Assembly (NCBI GenBank): GCA_016800925.1
Contig: JABCPU010000039.1
Coordinates: forward strand, 124,001 to 188,000
Origin: Suillus spraguei
Taxonomy: Eukaryota; Basidiomycota; Agaricomycetes; Boletales; Suillaceae
Length of the DNA stretch: 64,000 bases
Direction of reading: 5' to 3'
Positions 45,181 to 55,920 of this stretch are shown here, in pieces (position 1 is the first letter of the stretch; each line of letters begins with the position of its first letter). Made by a program: the position numbers and the translations under genes. Under the pieces are notes generated by a model. That model had not been told where the DNA came from, did no database searches, and saw nothing but the letters and a program-made list of their open reading frames with translations.

Positions 45181-46768
45181 AATGAAGAAACTACTGCTAG
45201 CCTAAGTATAAGTGCAACAATAATCCTACTGAAGGTGCGAGTGAAATGTTCAACCCAAGAGGACTGCAATAGAAGCAATTCCTTCAAAGTTAGTGTGAAG
45301 GAAACAAGAAAGTACTAATAAGGAAATGAATAATCCGACTTCCGAGGTTAGTGGTGGTAATGGTATATCGGCAGTACTAGTGCGGTGTCAGCAGTACCTG
45401 TGCGGTACAGATAGCTGTAGCGGTTAGCTAACGAAGGCAAGAACAAAAGTCACTTCTGCGAAATGAATATAGTATTACTACCCACGGTGCAGTAGCAGTA
45501 GCGGCAACTCTGTATGAGCGAGAAAGTTGGTGAGAGAGGTAGCGTGCTACCATGGTCGAGATATGGTCAGTAACAGTTGTGTCGAGCAAGTGAAGTCGAG
45601 CGATTATATCAGCAGTAGCGGTAAGGTTGCGAGTGGTGCAAGGAAACAGTAAAGAAGTCTGCGGTACTTTCAGCGGTAAAGTAGTGGTGCATGAGAAGTT
45701 CAGTCAAAGTAACAGTCAAAAGTCCAGTGGTATGCCAGCGGTAACAGAGAATGAGCGTGATAGATTAACGAGTGATAAGGAAACTTTAAAGACTATGTCC
45801 ACTACTGGGTAGATCCAGAGCTAGACAATAATCCTGACCTATAGTACGTGCAATGGTGTAAAATCAGGTACTTGTATCGTGTGGGGTATGCAGTGCTTAT
45901 ATCCTAAATCATATGTACTCGGAATACTCTAGGCGAGATCAGTAGCGCTGGAGTGTAGTAACCGCCATAAGTAAACATAGCGCGAGGCGCTGTGGCATGA
46001 GGCAACATGTAATAAGGCTTGCTGTGGAATCAGTGATGATGAACATAAAACAAATGACGCACCAAATGGAGCTATGTGGACACGGCAAGGACATGGGAGG
46101 ACATCAGTATGTGGAACGTGGTGCGGTAGTCAGTACAGTGTGTGGTAAGCGTGGGATGCCGCCAGTACTGCTAAAGGGGTAAGACGGCCATGGACGAGTG
46201 TCAAAAGACAAAAGATGGGGTTTTAAGCCCAGCGCCAATATGTTTGTTACACCATGGTTCATCTACAGCCCAGGCTAGATTGTATCTTTACAGCAGTACT
46301 TCGAGCGGTAAAGTTACCAGTGGTTAAATCAATGAGCGAGATTCGAACAGAGAATAGTTCAAAGGCAAATAGATTGTGACTAGCGAGCATTCAGATACTA
46401 AGTCCAAGTGAAGGGATGTAATGGGAAGTAATGGTAATGGTATGTATGTTGAGTCTTTTTAACATATTTGAGCGCATACAAGATTATTAGGTGAGTCCAG
46501 TAGCGAGAAAGAAAATAAACAGGGTATTAACTAAGAGGCGCACAGTGTGTAGCGGCCCCTCGAGATGCAAGGTAAATCCTGCTGTAGATTTAGTAATGGC
46601 GGAAGCAAAGTAACTACACACCAATGGATCTAGACAGATTTGGACAGGACATGAGGGCATCAGCGCAAGGATCTGGTAAGGGTTCGTGGCAGAAGTATGG
46701 TTCTGCCTTAGCAGAGCGAAAAGGTTATATACTCGCTATAGGGGAATTCTTCGGTTGCTGCCGCAGAC
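45179..46768 (-). repeat. Right arm of the large inverted repeat, with an internal insert
   Basis: Inverse of 41841-42724 at both its ends (46320-46768 and 45179-45560). The middle, about 45590-46250, is absent from the left arm and instead matches 59296-59900 in inverse. Inside it, TGTAAAGATACAATCTAGCC (inverse strand) matches the end sequence seen twice near 60190 and 60480. Confidence 0.65.
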
Positions 46769-49700
46769 AGTGTCATACATGGTATGAGATTCATACTAAG
46801 CTAATATATAAGAAGGAGTGATAGGAAAGATCCAACAGTGCATACTATATCTCTAAGTTGTCCCATATTTTTTGCTCACACTTTGATTGTCTTTTACATT
46901 TTTACTTCATTTTAGTTCCTTCATATTCTATCCCCTTTTCATTTTATTCCAGAACTTTCTATTCTCAAATTTGATGATTTATAAGACTTTCAGACTTGAC
47001 TCATCATGTTTTGTCATGATTTATCATGCTTTGTAAGATCTTTGTAAGATTTGAACTTTATTTGTAAACTACTTAGTAAAAAGGATGAGTAAGCTCACCC
47101 AAAAGGCTTGGTTTGTCAGCTTTTGCATGACCAATCCCTGAGATGACTCAACAGCCTTTTGTCATGCTTTGTAAGAAATCACTGTATTTATAATGTACTT
47201 AGTAAAATAAGCTGACTTAACACACTAAATAGGAAGGTTTCTTACCAATCTATGTGTAGAATCATGCTTAGTAAGTAGGGCCTCCAAAAGGTATATAAGG
47301 AGCCCATTTTTACCTGTAATAACAGCTTCCCACTTTACACTCTTGTCTCCAATCGTGTGAGAACCATAAGAACTGAAAGTGCAGGCATACTAGCCTTGAA
47401 GTAAGACTAAGAAATCCATATCTACTCTGCATTATATACTACCTTACAGGGGTTGACTATATAATATCTAACAGCTCTCAGACTAAGCTTTACATATACA
47501 GATCTAAAGACTCTCTCTTTCAAGGGAAGGAGAGACACGCTGTCTTCTTAGATAGATGATCTATAGATAAAGACCTATAAAACCAAATATCTCCACGGTC
47601 AGTGATTCAGACAAATACCAATGACTGATAACGTGGTTGTACGTGGGTGGCTGTTTAATGTTCCCCAGGCTACGGTCAGCAAATGGGTCACTTCTGTGAG
47701 ATCAGCAAACTCTTGGACAATGACAAAGATTCTCGAAACAACTAAACTTCAAAGAAAAACACAGAAGTCGAACAAACTTAGAAACAGAAGTAACTGGCCA
47801 AATTACTCCCTCCAACAGAATGCAGGTGTTTTGCAACAATTGTGCTTCTGCAATTTGTGGGAAGTTACAACAATCACCTTCTCAGACAAGCAGGTAGAAT
47901 CCCCGGTCAAGACTAGTCACTACTTCAGAGATCTTCTAGCTTACTATTGAACCTGCTGCCAAGGAACTCACTATGAGTATTAAGCAGATAACAGGAATGG
48001 ACGTCCTTGGATTTCAATACCAAGTCCCCTTTCAATAACTAGAGTCTATCAGTCAGTGAAGACCTTAACTCAGTATCGCTACTCAGATGTGCAAGATCAA
48101 GTGTCACTGTCAACCTCTAAAGTCTCTCCCACTAAGCTACTCTGGCCTTAGATGGACTAAAGAGACAACACAAATATTAGAAACACAAGGACACTTAGCA
48201 CCAACAAACTTTGAAAGAGAGAGAGAGACCAGTAATCAAAGAAAAAGAAGAAAAGAGAAAGATTCAAAAGAAACAGAAGCAAGGAAACAGACAACAGAGA
48301 AAGAAAAACAGAGAGGAAGATGATGAAAGAAACTAGAATGAATTTGTCAAAGAAAAAAGATTTGTTGTCTTGCTGGTTGTCAGACACAGTGAGCTCAGGG
48401 TCTTGCTAGTTGTTGAGCACAGTGAGCTCAAGGTAGTGCTGTCTCACAGTGTAGACTTCCAATCTTACTGTTGTTGACATTGTTCTTGACAGTGTGCTGA
48501 CAGAGCTGGTCACACTTCACTCTCAGTTATATTTCTGAGGGGGAGAAAATCTCTCTCTTATTGACAAAAAGGTGGGTATTATATAGACAAAATGAATGGC
48601 TATGCTACTGTTTTCCCACATTTTGTAGGGGTGCTGACCTACCCTATTTATTGAATATTGTCATAGCTGATTTGTAATATGCTCAAGGGTGTGAGAAAAA
48701 GTCATGTGGGATATCAATGGCTATGCATAAATTTGAGATCAGGTGACTATTAGTGGCTATCCTAGGAGGAATATCAATTATGTAATATTTGAAGCACAAA
48801 TTTGCACTTTTTGTAGATGCATAGAGGTGGCACGAGTGAATCATAATGTGTTTCATGAGTTTTTCTGCAGGGTAACTCTATGTAATTATTTTGCTGGGGT
48901 CACCTGACATCTGTGGGAATCTTATGAAGTAGTTTCTGTAGCCAAACATACATAAACACACCCATGAAAAATGAATTAGAAATAATAAGCAAACTTTTTA
49001 CGAGCAAAAAGAAACTTTCGATTCTGCATCATGGATTAATTTCTGAATAGAGAAACACTAAGCTATTATAGTCCTGGTACTATTTGTCAGCTGCAGTAGT
49101 GTTTAGTCAGCCATGCACCAGACCAGTTTGGTGCGTGTCAATGCACTCGGAGAACATGACAAAGTTGAAACAAACTTTCATAGGTTGAAACACGATCTAC
49201 TAGGGTGAAACATACCTACTATACAACACTACTTCAAACCTCGAACTCAACACTTTCACACAGATCTTCAAGAGAAAGACCATTGAAAGATACCCACCCA
49301 AGAACTCAGCATGTTATCTCCCACGAAGTAGAAAAGTCGGAGACCGTGTACTTAAGGACTGACAAGAAGTCTTATCCCTGTACGGTTGTGTTGTCACTGT
49401 ATACGTGTTCTATATAAGACCCTTAAGTAGCAAGACAGTGATGTCTTGCTACTTGAGGGTCTTATAGGTGAAGGTGGAATACAATGACTATCACAATTGC
49501 AGTCCAATAAGACTATTAGGTGCCAGCTCCTCAAGTTCACAGTCTCTGACTTTTCTACTTCGTGGGAGGTAACGTGATGTTTGTGGGTGGTCAAAGAGTA
49601 ATAAATTACCTTCTTGATTGATTACTTCTGATAGTAGGGAATGGGAAATAGGTTTATTATAACCTAGAAAATATGTACTGAGTGGCTTGTGAATTGGTGT

Positions 49701-50430
49701 CTCTTCCTGTAAAAGAGAGGTTGTAGATACAAAACTTAGATAGAATGATAGTTTGTTGTATAGGCAATCCCTGTAAGATAGTATACAACTCAACTGAATG
49801 TGATATACGATATATACAATGGTTTTCAAGGCAACTCGTAGGCCTACTACACTTTCTTCTGGATCTCACACGTATTGAGACAGAAAGGTGAAAACTAAAC
49901 TCCAGCACTTCTGATTCTACGGTTCCCACACGGTTTGGGACAAGAAAGAAGAGGGAAAAACTTAAATATTCAAATATAGATGGAGTCCTTATATACATTT
50001 TGGAAACCACCCTTACTAAGCATGACTCATAACTGGATTGGTAAGAATATGCTTACAAACCAAGCCTTTTAGGTGTGATGAATCAGCTGCTTACTAAAGT
50101 ACATGAGTAGATATTTACAAATCATGGTGGAATATTACAAAGCATGACAAATCATGACAAAACATGATGAGTCATGTAAAGTCTGTACAAATCAGATATT
50201 ACTAATCACATGACATGCTTACAAACATACATATCTGAGTGGCTTAATAATGAAATCTGATGGCTGAATAAGCACAGAAAAATATGGAAAGAGATGGAAA
50301 CATATAAATACAACTAAATAGAGCATGAGAAAATAGTACTGTCCTTATAACTGTGAAGTATATCCTTATACACTTCTTTCCTAATCATGTATACTTGTAT
50401 ATGTCATGGTATGAACCACATACCATGCAT
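46769..50430. mobile_element. Composite repeat with inverted LTR-like ends
   Basis: A left block at about 46970-47310 (Gly/Lys-free, rich in CATGCTTTGTAAG and CTTAGTAAG motifs, with a TATATAAGGAGCC box) is matched in inverse by a right block at about 49980-50230. Both look like promoter-bearing LTRs facing inward. Between them lie an open frame at 47621-47950 of unknown origin, purine-rich sequence at 48180-48330, and the hairpin junction at 49305-49585. No RT, integrase or transposase was recognised. The class is unknown. Confidence 0.45.
49413..49466. repeat. Hairpin: 25-bp arms, 4-nt loop
   Basis: Left arm 49413-49437 and right arm 49442-49466 match at 24 of 25 positions around GTGA. Farther out, about 49309-49350 and 49530-49575 (CTCCCACGAAGTAGAAAAGT) are also inverse copies, so this is the centre of a larger inverted structure. 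Confidence 0.8.
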
Positions 50431-51620
50431 GACAACATGCATTCCTCCAGTACCCTTCGCGCTCATATGTGCTCTTCGCGCTCCTCACACTTCTCGTGTC
50501 TCAAGCGCCTCTGTCGCATTCAATGCCTCCTTCTGTGCTTCAACATGCACTATTCCCTGGTTCACACAAACAGCCCTCTGGCTCAAGGACTACGTCTGGT
50601 GTCATGTTTCCTTTTATCTTTTCATTTGCATCTACCTATGACTCGTGCATTGCCTCATTGGCTCATACCCTTAATACCTTTGGCTCCGCACCCGTGACTC
50701 CTTTTGCACATGTGTGATTCATTGGTTCATACGCCTCTGACTCATCTATGAGCATGTGTCTTCCTATTGGCTATCTGACTTCATACTTAATCTAGCGATA
50801 CTTACGTATTTGTGCTCCGCTTCAATCTTACATATAAATACATGCAGATAGCCTTTGTGCTTCTTTAACTTGAATCTACTTGATCTTCAACCCTGAACTT
50901 CCTTCAATAAGCTTTTCATAAGCTTATCGTCACTATTCGAACTTCATAGAAGCTCATCACTTCTACGTCTTTGATTGTTGTCAAGAACCTCGTCTCTGTG
51001 ACATAGGTCATGAGATAGCGCATGGCACTTACCTCCGACCAATGCAACTAACTAGTGCACTCCATGCTAGGAGACCAATATGCATGGGCCGCTGCTCTTT
51101 ATAGAGCGCCTGTTGCAGACACCACTCAAGTTCCTTAGCACCTGGCTAGGTCGCTAACAACAGCAGGAAGAGCAAGATGCAGAGTGGGGAGAGTAACAAG
51201 ATAGAGACAGAGTGGGGAGGGCAATGAGACAGAGACAGAGCCACAGTAGGGAGACAAAGATGCAGAATGATGACAGGGAGGTGAAAGGCAGCGGATTGAG
51301 ATTGATGAACAGCGCCCTTTTATATTGCTGTAGGCAGGGGCATACTGCCAGGATGCATAAGGGTGGGGGCACACTGCCAGAATGCCTAAAGACAGCTCCA
51401 GGCTGCCTGTACATTGAGCGGCACCCAAAGGAATTCATATAAACTAGCAGTGAGCAATGGAGCATACCCTGGTAAAGGAATAAGATGATTGAGCTTACGC
51501 TGTGCCTGTTTCCGGGACTCAATAGGCCAAAAGGTCCATTAGCACAAACAACACCAACTGATGATGAGCAATGAGCAAGCAGTGACATCTCTGATTTCAG
51601 AAAATTCTGAGGTGTCCCGG
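50431..51620. other. Unassigned repeat-like sequence
   Basis: Contains a minus-strand open frame, 51154-51588, of 144 codons, Cys/Ser/Leu-rich and probably spurious, plus G/A-rich direct repeats near 51190-51250 (GGGGAG...GAGACAGAGA). No gene supported. Confidence 0.4.
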
Positions 51621-51655
51621 TGTAACGAACATATTAGCGCTGGGCTTAAAACCCT

Positions 51656-51660
51656 ATCTT
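51656..51660. repeat. 5-bp TSD of the complete Gypsy element, left
   Basis: ATCTT, repeated at 59291-59295. Removing the element and one TSD copy restores a sequence that also occurs, inverted, near 46195-46250. Confidence 0.85.
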
Positions 51661-52134
51661 TGTTACAATCGTACGTGCCCCTATTCATTTTCTACTTCAT
51701 TTACCTTGTATATTACGTAACATGACTCTGACTCATATGCTCAACGCATCTGTACTATAGTTGCCTTCCTCCTTTGGATACGCACTTACGTTCTCACGCC
51801 TCTCTTGGTCTGTGCGCACATATTGGCCTATTTAAGCACAGTGTACTTGTAGTAGATTCCCTACTTTAATCTTACTGGGTTTTACCTGGAATCTCCTTCG
51901 CTTAGGTCTCCAACCTAAGTCGTCTTGAATCGTCTCTAAGTCTAAGCACTCCTTAGCCTTAGTCTCTATTCTCGCAGATACCTCTTTGACTTGTCATCGA
52001 GGCTGAACCCTTGATCGTACTCGGAACGCGTTCCTTGTACTTTCACCTTGTTCTCTTTTGAACATTGTAAGAACTCCCAGCAGATCGCCTGTGTCTTTTC
52101 ACTGTCGCTGGTGACGCCACCCCAGTTCGTAACA
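51661..52134 (+). repeat. 5' LTR of the complete Gypsy element
   Basis: 474 bp, TGTTACAATC to GTTCGTAACA, reading as identical to 58817-59290. TATTTAA box at 51829-51835; candidate transcript start at 51863. Confidence 0.93.
51829..51873 (+). promoter_or_regulatory. LTR promoter and 5' end of the element RNA
   Basis: TATTTAA at 51829-51835 is followed 28 nt later by ACTTTAATCTT at 51863-51873. If transcription starts at 51863, the first 11 nt of the RNA are the exact complement of the primer site at 52136-52146. The same arrangement is kept in the LTRs at 43439 and 61959. Confidence 0.72.
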
Positions 52135-52135
52135 A

Positions 52136-52146
52136 AAGATTAAAGT
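52136..52146 (+). promoter_or_regulatory. Self-priming primer-binding site
   Basis: AAGATTAAAGT, beginning 1 nt inside the 5' LTR boundary, complements ACTTTAATCTT in the LTR over exactly 11 nt. It does not start with TGG as tRNA-primed sites do. In Tf1/sushi chromoviruses, the RNA 5' end folds back to such a site and is cleaved to prime minus-strand synthesis. Confidence 0.75.
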
Positions 52147-52334
52147 CTATTTTGATCGTCGACTATCCAGTCCTCGACCCTGAACCCTGATCGCTTAGAT
52201 CAGCAGACTAGCGTACGCGTACGCTGAGCAGATTGTCAAGAGAAGCCCTCTGACAGAAGAAAAGCCCTGACGGACAGCAAGACAGCGCGTGTAGGCACCG
52301 AGAAAAGTATAACTCATCAGAAGAATCATCAACC

Positions 52335-53171
52335 ATGTCGACCAAAGAATTCGAATACAAGATCGGTCAACCGATTGGTTTTGATGGAGATCGTGATAAC
52401 TCTCGCGAGTTTATCCAGTCGTGCAATCTGCACTTTGACATCAATGAAAAGCTTTATACCACCGACAAACAGAAGATCATCTACATAACATCCTTCATGA
52501 CCGAGAAGAATGCCAAGTCTTGGAAGGAACAATTCCTTGAACACGCCCAATCTACCGACACTTCGGGACAAAAAGTTGGTTATGGGACAATGGTGGATTT
52601 TATGAAGAGCTTCAAAGAAGCATTCGAACCAGTGGATACCAGGATGACCGCACTTACACGTCTTAGAGATCTCAAACAAGGAACTGGAGATCTTCACACC
52701 TACGTCGCCGACTTTGAGGCACTTGCAGCCAAGGCTCATATCACCGATAACGCGACAAAGATCCAGTTCTTCCAAGACGGTCTTAATTGGGGTATCCTCA
52801 CAAAGCTTTTCAATACGGGAGATGTCTCCGAGATATTCAGAGATGTTGTGTTGCAATGCGTTGCTATTGACAACGCCCATCATCGGCTTAACGCCATGAG
52901 GACACGTCATGTTCCACAACAGAAGAAGAAGAACTATGGGAATGCACGGTATATTCCGAACCGTGATTCCAACGCAATGGTCGTAGATCGAATCTCCGAC
53001 ATGGAAAGATCCGAATGCATGAAGAAAGGGCAATGCTTCGGATGCAGAAAGACAGGACACCGCATCCATAATTGTCCTGATAGAAAGAAGAAGACCCCGC
53101 TCCGACAAACCGAAGTCAAAGGGGAAGAAGAGGATGAAGAGACTGTACGACGGGTTGTGCAGGATTTTTGA
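52335..53171 (+). CDS. gag: Gag of the complete Gypsy element
   Basis: 278 residues from ATG at 52335 (MSTKEFEYKIGQPIGFDGDR). Capsid-type retrotransposon gag at residues ~15-180, then a basic region and one CCHC knuckle, CFGCRKTGHRIHNC (CX2CX4HX4C), at about residue 235. The end is acidic. It stops at TGA 53169-53171 within GATTTTTGAT, where pol begins in the -1 frame; the same string occurs in the copy at 62630. Gag forms the particle that packages the element RNA. Confidence 0.92.
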   Translation: MSTKEFEYKIGQPIGFDGDRDNSREFIQSCNLHFDINEKLYTTDKQKIIYITSFMTEKNAKSWKEQFLEHAQSTDTSGQKVGYGTMVDFMKSFKEAFEPVDTRMTALTRLRDLKQGTGDLHTYVADFEALAAKAHITDNATKIQFFQDGLNWGILTKLFNTGDVSEIFRDVVLQCVAIDNAHHRLNAMRTRHVPQQKKKNYGNARYIPNRDSNAMVVDRISDMERSECMKKGQCFGCRKTGHRIHNCPDRKKKTPLRQTEVKGEEEDEETVRRVVQDF

Positions 53172-55920
53172 TATGGAGAAACAAAGACTCGACGTATGTT
53201 TCTCCCAATGTAATACTAAGACTTGTACGCGCTGTAGGTGAAAGAAAAGAACTTCGTGTCCCAATCACCCTCCACTCGCGTACTCGTTTGAAATCCGTCG
53301 ACACTACCGCTGTTATCGATTCCGGAGCAGCAGGAACATTCATCTCAGAAGAGTTTGTGAAACTCCATCAAATCACACGACGAAAACTCAAGGAACCATT
53401 TCGAGTTACAACGGCAGATGGAACTCTCATAAAAGGAGGGCCAATCACGCATTACTGCCTCCTTGTGGTCAAGATTGACGATCGAACCATGTATGGAAAA
53501 TTCAATATCACCAAACTCAGAAGGAGAGATCAAATCCTCCTTGGAATTCCTTGGTTACGAGCAATGAACCCAATTATAGATTGGGCTGCTGAAACGCTTG
53601 TCCTTTCAAGGACAGAGAAATCAGACGAGATCGAAATTGATTTAGACGAAGATCGAAAGAAGAACGGGTTGCCTCGACTCTTCAATCATAATAGGTGGCA
53701 ACATTCCCGTCTTCCGAAACCAGTTATCGTGCCTTCTATTGAAGTCCCCGAACATCCTGAACCAGAAGTACGAATGCCACGTACTATTGAACCCACTCCA
53801 CGTGTACAATTACCGCGAGCAGTGTCACCGATCCCTCGCGCAGAGAAGCGCAAGAATGAATCCGAACCCGAGCATCGGGTTGGACAAGAACCTATTGAGC
53901 AGCGGCCAATAGAAGAACAGAAGCAAGGAAAAAGGAAACCGGAAGAAGAACTCTCAGGACGAAGCACCAACGTACCGAAACTAACCAAGTTCTTCGTTCC
54001 CCCGAAAACCCTTTCAGCTTCAATTGAAGAAATCCCCGACAAAGATGAACCCGTGCCCTCGTTGATCCCAACCGAGGATGATGACCAATTCGACACCATG
54101 AACGACGTCTGGCATGCACCAGAGGTACGCGAAATTTCCTCGTACGAACTAGGTGATGGAGAATTTCTTGTGGAATACGACACCGATGGGACTAGTATGA
54201 GGATCATAGAAGAAGTATCCATGAATACACCCTTGACACGAGATGGAACTTCTCAACTCAAACAATCCTCCGACTACTCTGCAATTCCCCTCCCCCTTTG
54301 AAATACAGTAACAAAGCTCAGGAATTCGCCACGGACGAGAAAGAAAAGAAAAAGAAATCTTTTGAAGAATTGGTCCCGGATTATTTGCACGACTTCACAG
54401 ACGTCTTTGCTAAAGATGGATTAAACAAACTACCCCCCGAACGCCCTGGTATTGATCATCGGATCGACACCAAACCCGGTTTTATTCCTCGTACGTCTAA
54501 GGTCTACCCGCTATCGGAGAAAGAACGCGCTGCTGTCAAAACGTTTATTGATGAAAACGTTGCGAAAGGCTTTATCTCGGAATCGAAGTCACCTCAAGCT
54601 AGTGGCTTCTTCTTTGTGGGAAAGAAGAGTGGAGAACTGCGTCCCTGCCAAGATTATCGCTACATCAATGATTGGACAGTCAAGAACGCATATCCGCTCC
54701 CACTCCCTATTTCCCTTGTCGCACGTCTTCATAACGCACGGTTCTTTACGAAAATGGATATTCGGTCCGGTTATAACAATATTCGCATCCATCCTGATGA
54801 TAGGTGGAAAGCTGCTTTTACCACGGAATTTGGCCTATTCGAACCGAACGTTATGTTCTTCGGCCTTTGCAATTCCCCAGCAACTTTTCAAGCATACATG
54901 AATCGTACCTTTCAACAAGAAATCAATGAAGGATGGATGGTTATCTATATGGACGATATCCTGATTTTCTCTACAACAATGGAAGAACACCGCGAACGGA
55001 CCAGACGAGTTTTGATGAAAATACGAAAAGAACACCTGTTCTTGAAACCGGAGAAATGCACCTTCGATGCAGAAGAAGTGGAATACCTCGGAATGATAAT
55101 CCGCCCCGGACAAGTTGCTATGGACACTGCCAAAACCAAGGGAATCTCCGAATGGCCAGTTCCGAAATCTGTAAAAGATGTTCGGTCATTCCTCGGTTTT
55201 TGCAACTTCTACCGCACATTCATTTCTCACTATTCTGACATCGCCAGACCCCTTATCGATTTGACAAAGAAAGATAAGGCCTTTGAATGGTCAACCGAAT
55301 GTATGGACACCTTCGAAGAATTGAAACGACACTTCACTTCCCAACCAGTACTCCGTAACCCTGATCCTTCCCGACAATTTGCTATTGCTACCGACGCTTC
55401 GCTTGTAGCAACCGGCGGAGTTCTCCTGCAGACTGATGAGAATGGTGTTTATCACCCTTGTGCATACCTCTCACAGTCTTTGAACCCCGCAGAACGTAAT
55501 TACCAGATCTTTGATCGGGAACTCCTTGCCGTGATCCGGGCATTGAACGAATGGCGTCATTATCTCGAAGGAAACCCACATCCCGTCCTGGTATTCACCG
55601 ACCATAAGAACCTTCTGTATTTTAGAAGTGCACAGAAGCTCACTCGTCGCCAAGCACGTTGGCAATTGATTTTGTCTATTTACGACATCGAACTGCATCA
55701 CGTTGCAGGCACTAAACTAGCAGTACCTGATGCACTATCCCGCCGACCTGACTATGACTCCGGCAAAGACGATAACGAGGACCAGACCCTCCTCCCTGAC
55801 GCTCTATTCGTTCGCCTTATTGACACCGATCTAAAGGATGTGCTGTCATCCTCTGACCCCCTCGACGACCCTGTCTTTAAACGGCATCTGATGCCCTTGA
55901 TGGCGTGTCTCCTCCTATGA
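53168..55920 (+). CDS. pol: Pol part 1: protease, reverse transcriptase, RNase H
   Basis: The protease region (53168-54301) has the catalytic AVIDSGAAGTFI and ILLGIPWL, then a Pro/Glu-rich linker. A frame break at 54297-54301 (CCCCCTTTGAAA; one missing base would repair it) separates it from 54298-55920. That part has RT motifs FFVGKKSGELRPCQDYR, FTKMDIRSGYNNI, FGLCNSPATFQ and the catalytic YMDDI, then an RNase H with FAIATDASLVATGGVL, ELLAVI and TDHKNL. Products copy the RNA to cDNA and process the polyprotein. The frame is lost again near 55880-55888, at the start of the integrase. Confidence 0.88.

Noticed and set aside
48157..48387. Leu/Phe/Ser-rich minus-strand frame resembling a membrane protein
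   Set aside because: It is the complement of an AAAGAGA-type purine-rich stretch; hydrophobicity is a by-product of composition.
51154..51588. Minus-strand Cys/Leu-rich frame of 144 codons, possible secreted protein
   Set aside because: Composition reflects simple purine-rich repeats on the other strand, with no convincing signal peptide or cysteine pattern.
52329..53264. Minus-strand open frame of 311 codons opposite gag
   Set aside because: Gag homology, knuckle and frame link to pol are on the plus strand. The same shadow recurs opposite the second copy (62846-63403) because the DNA is the same.
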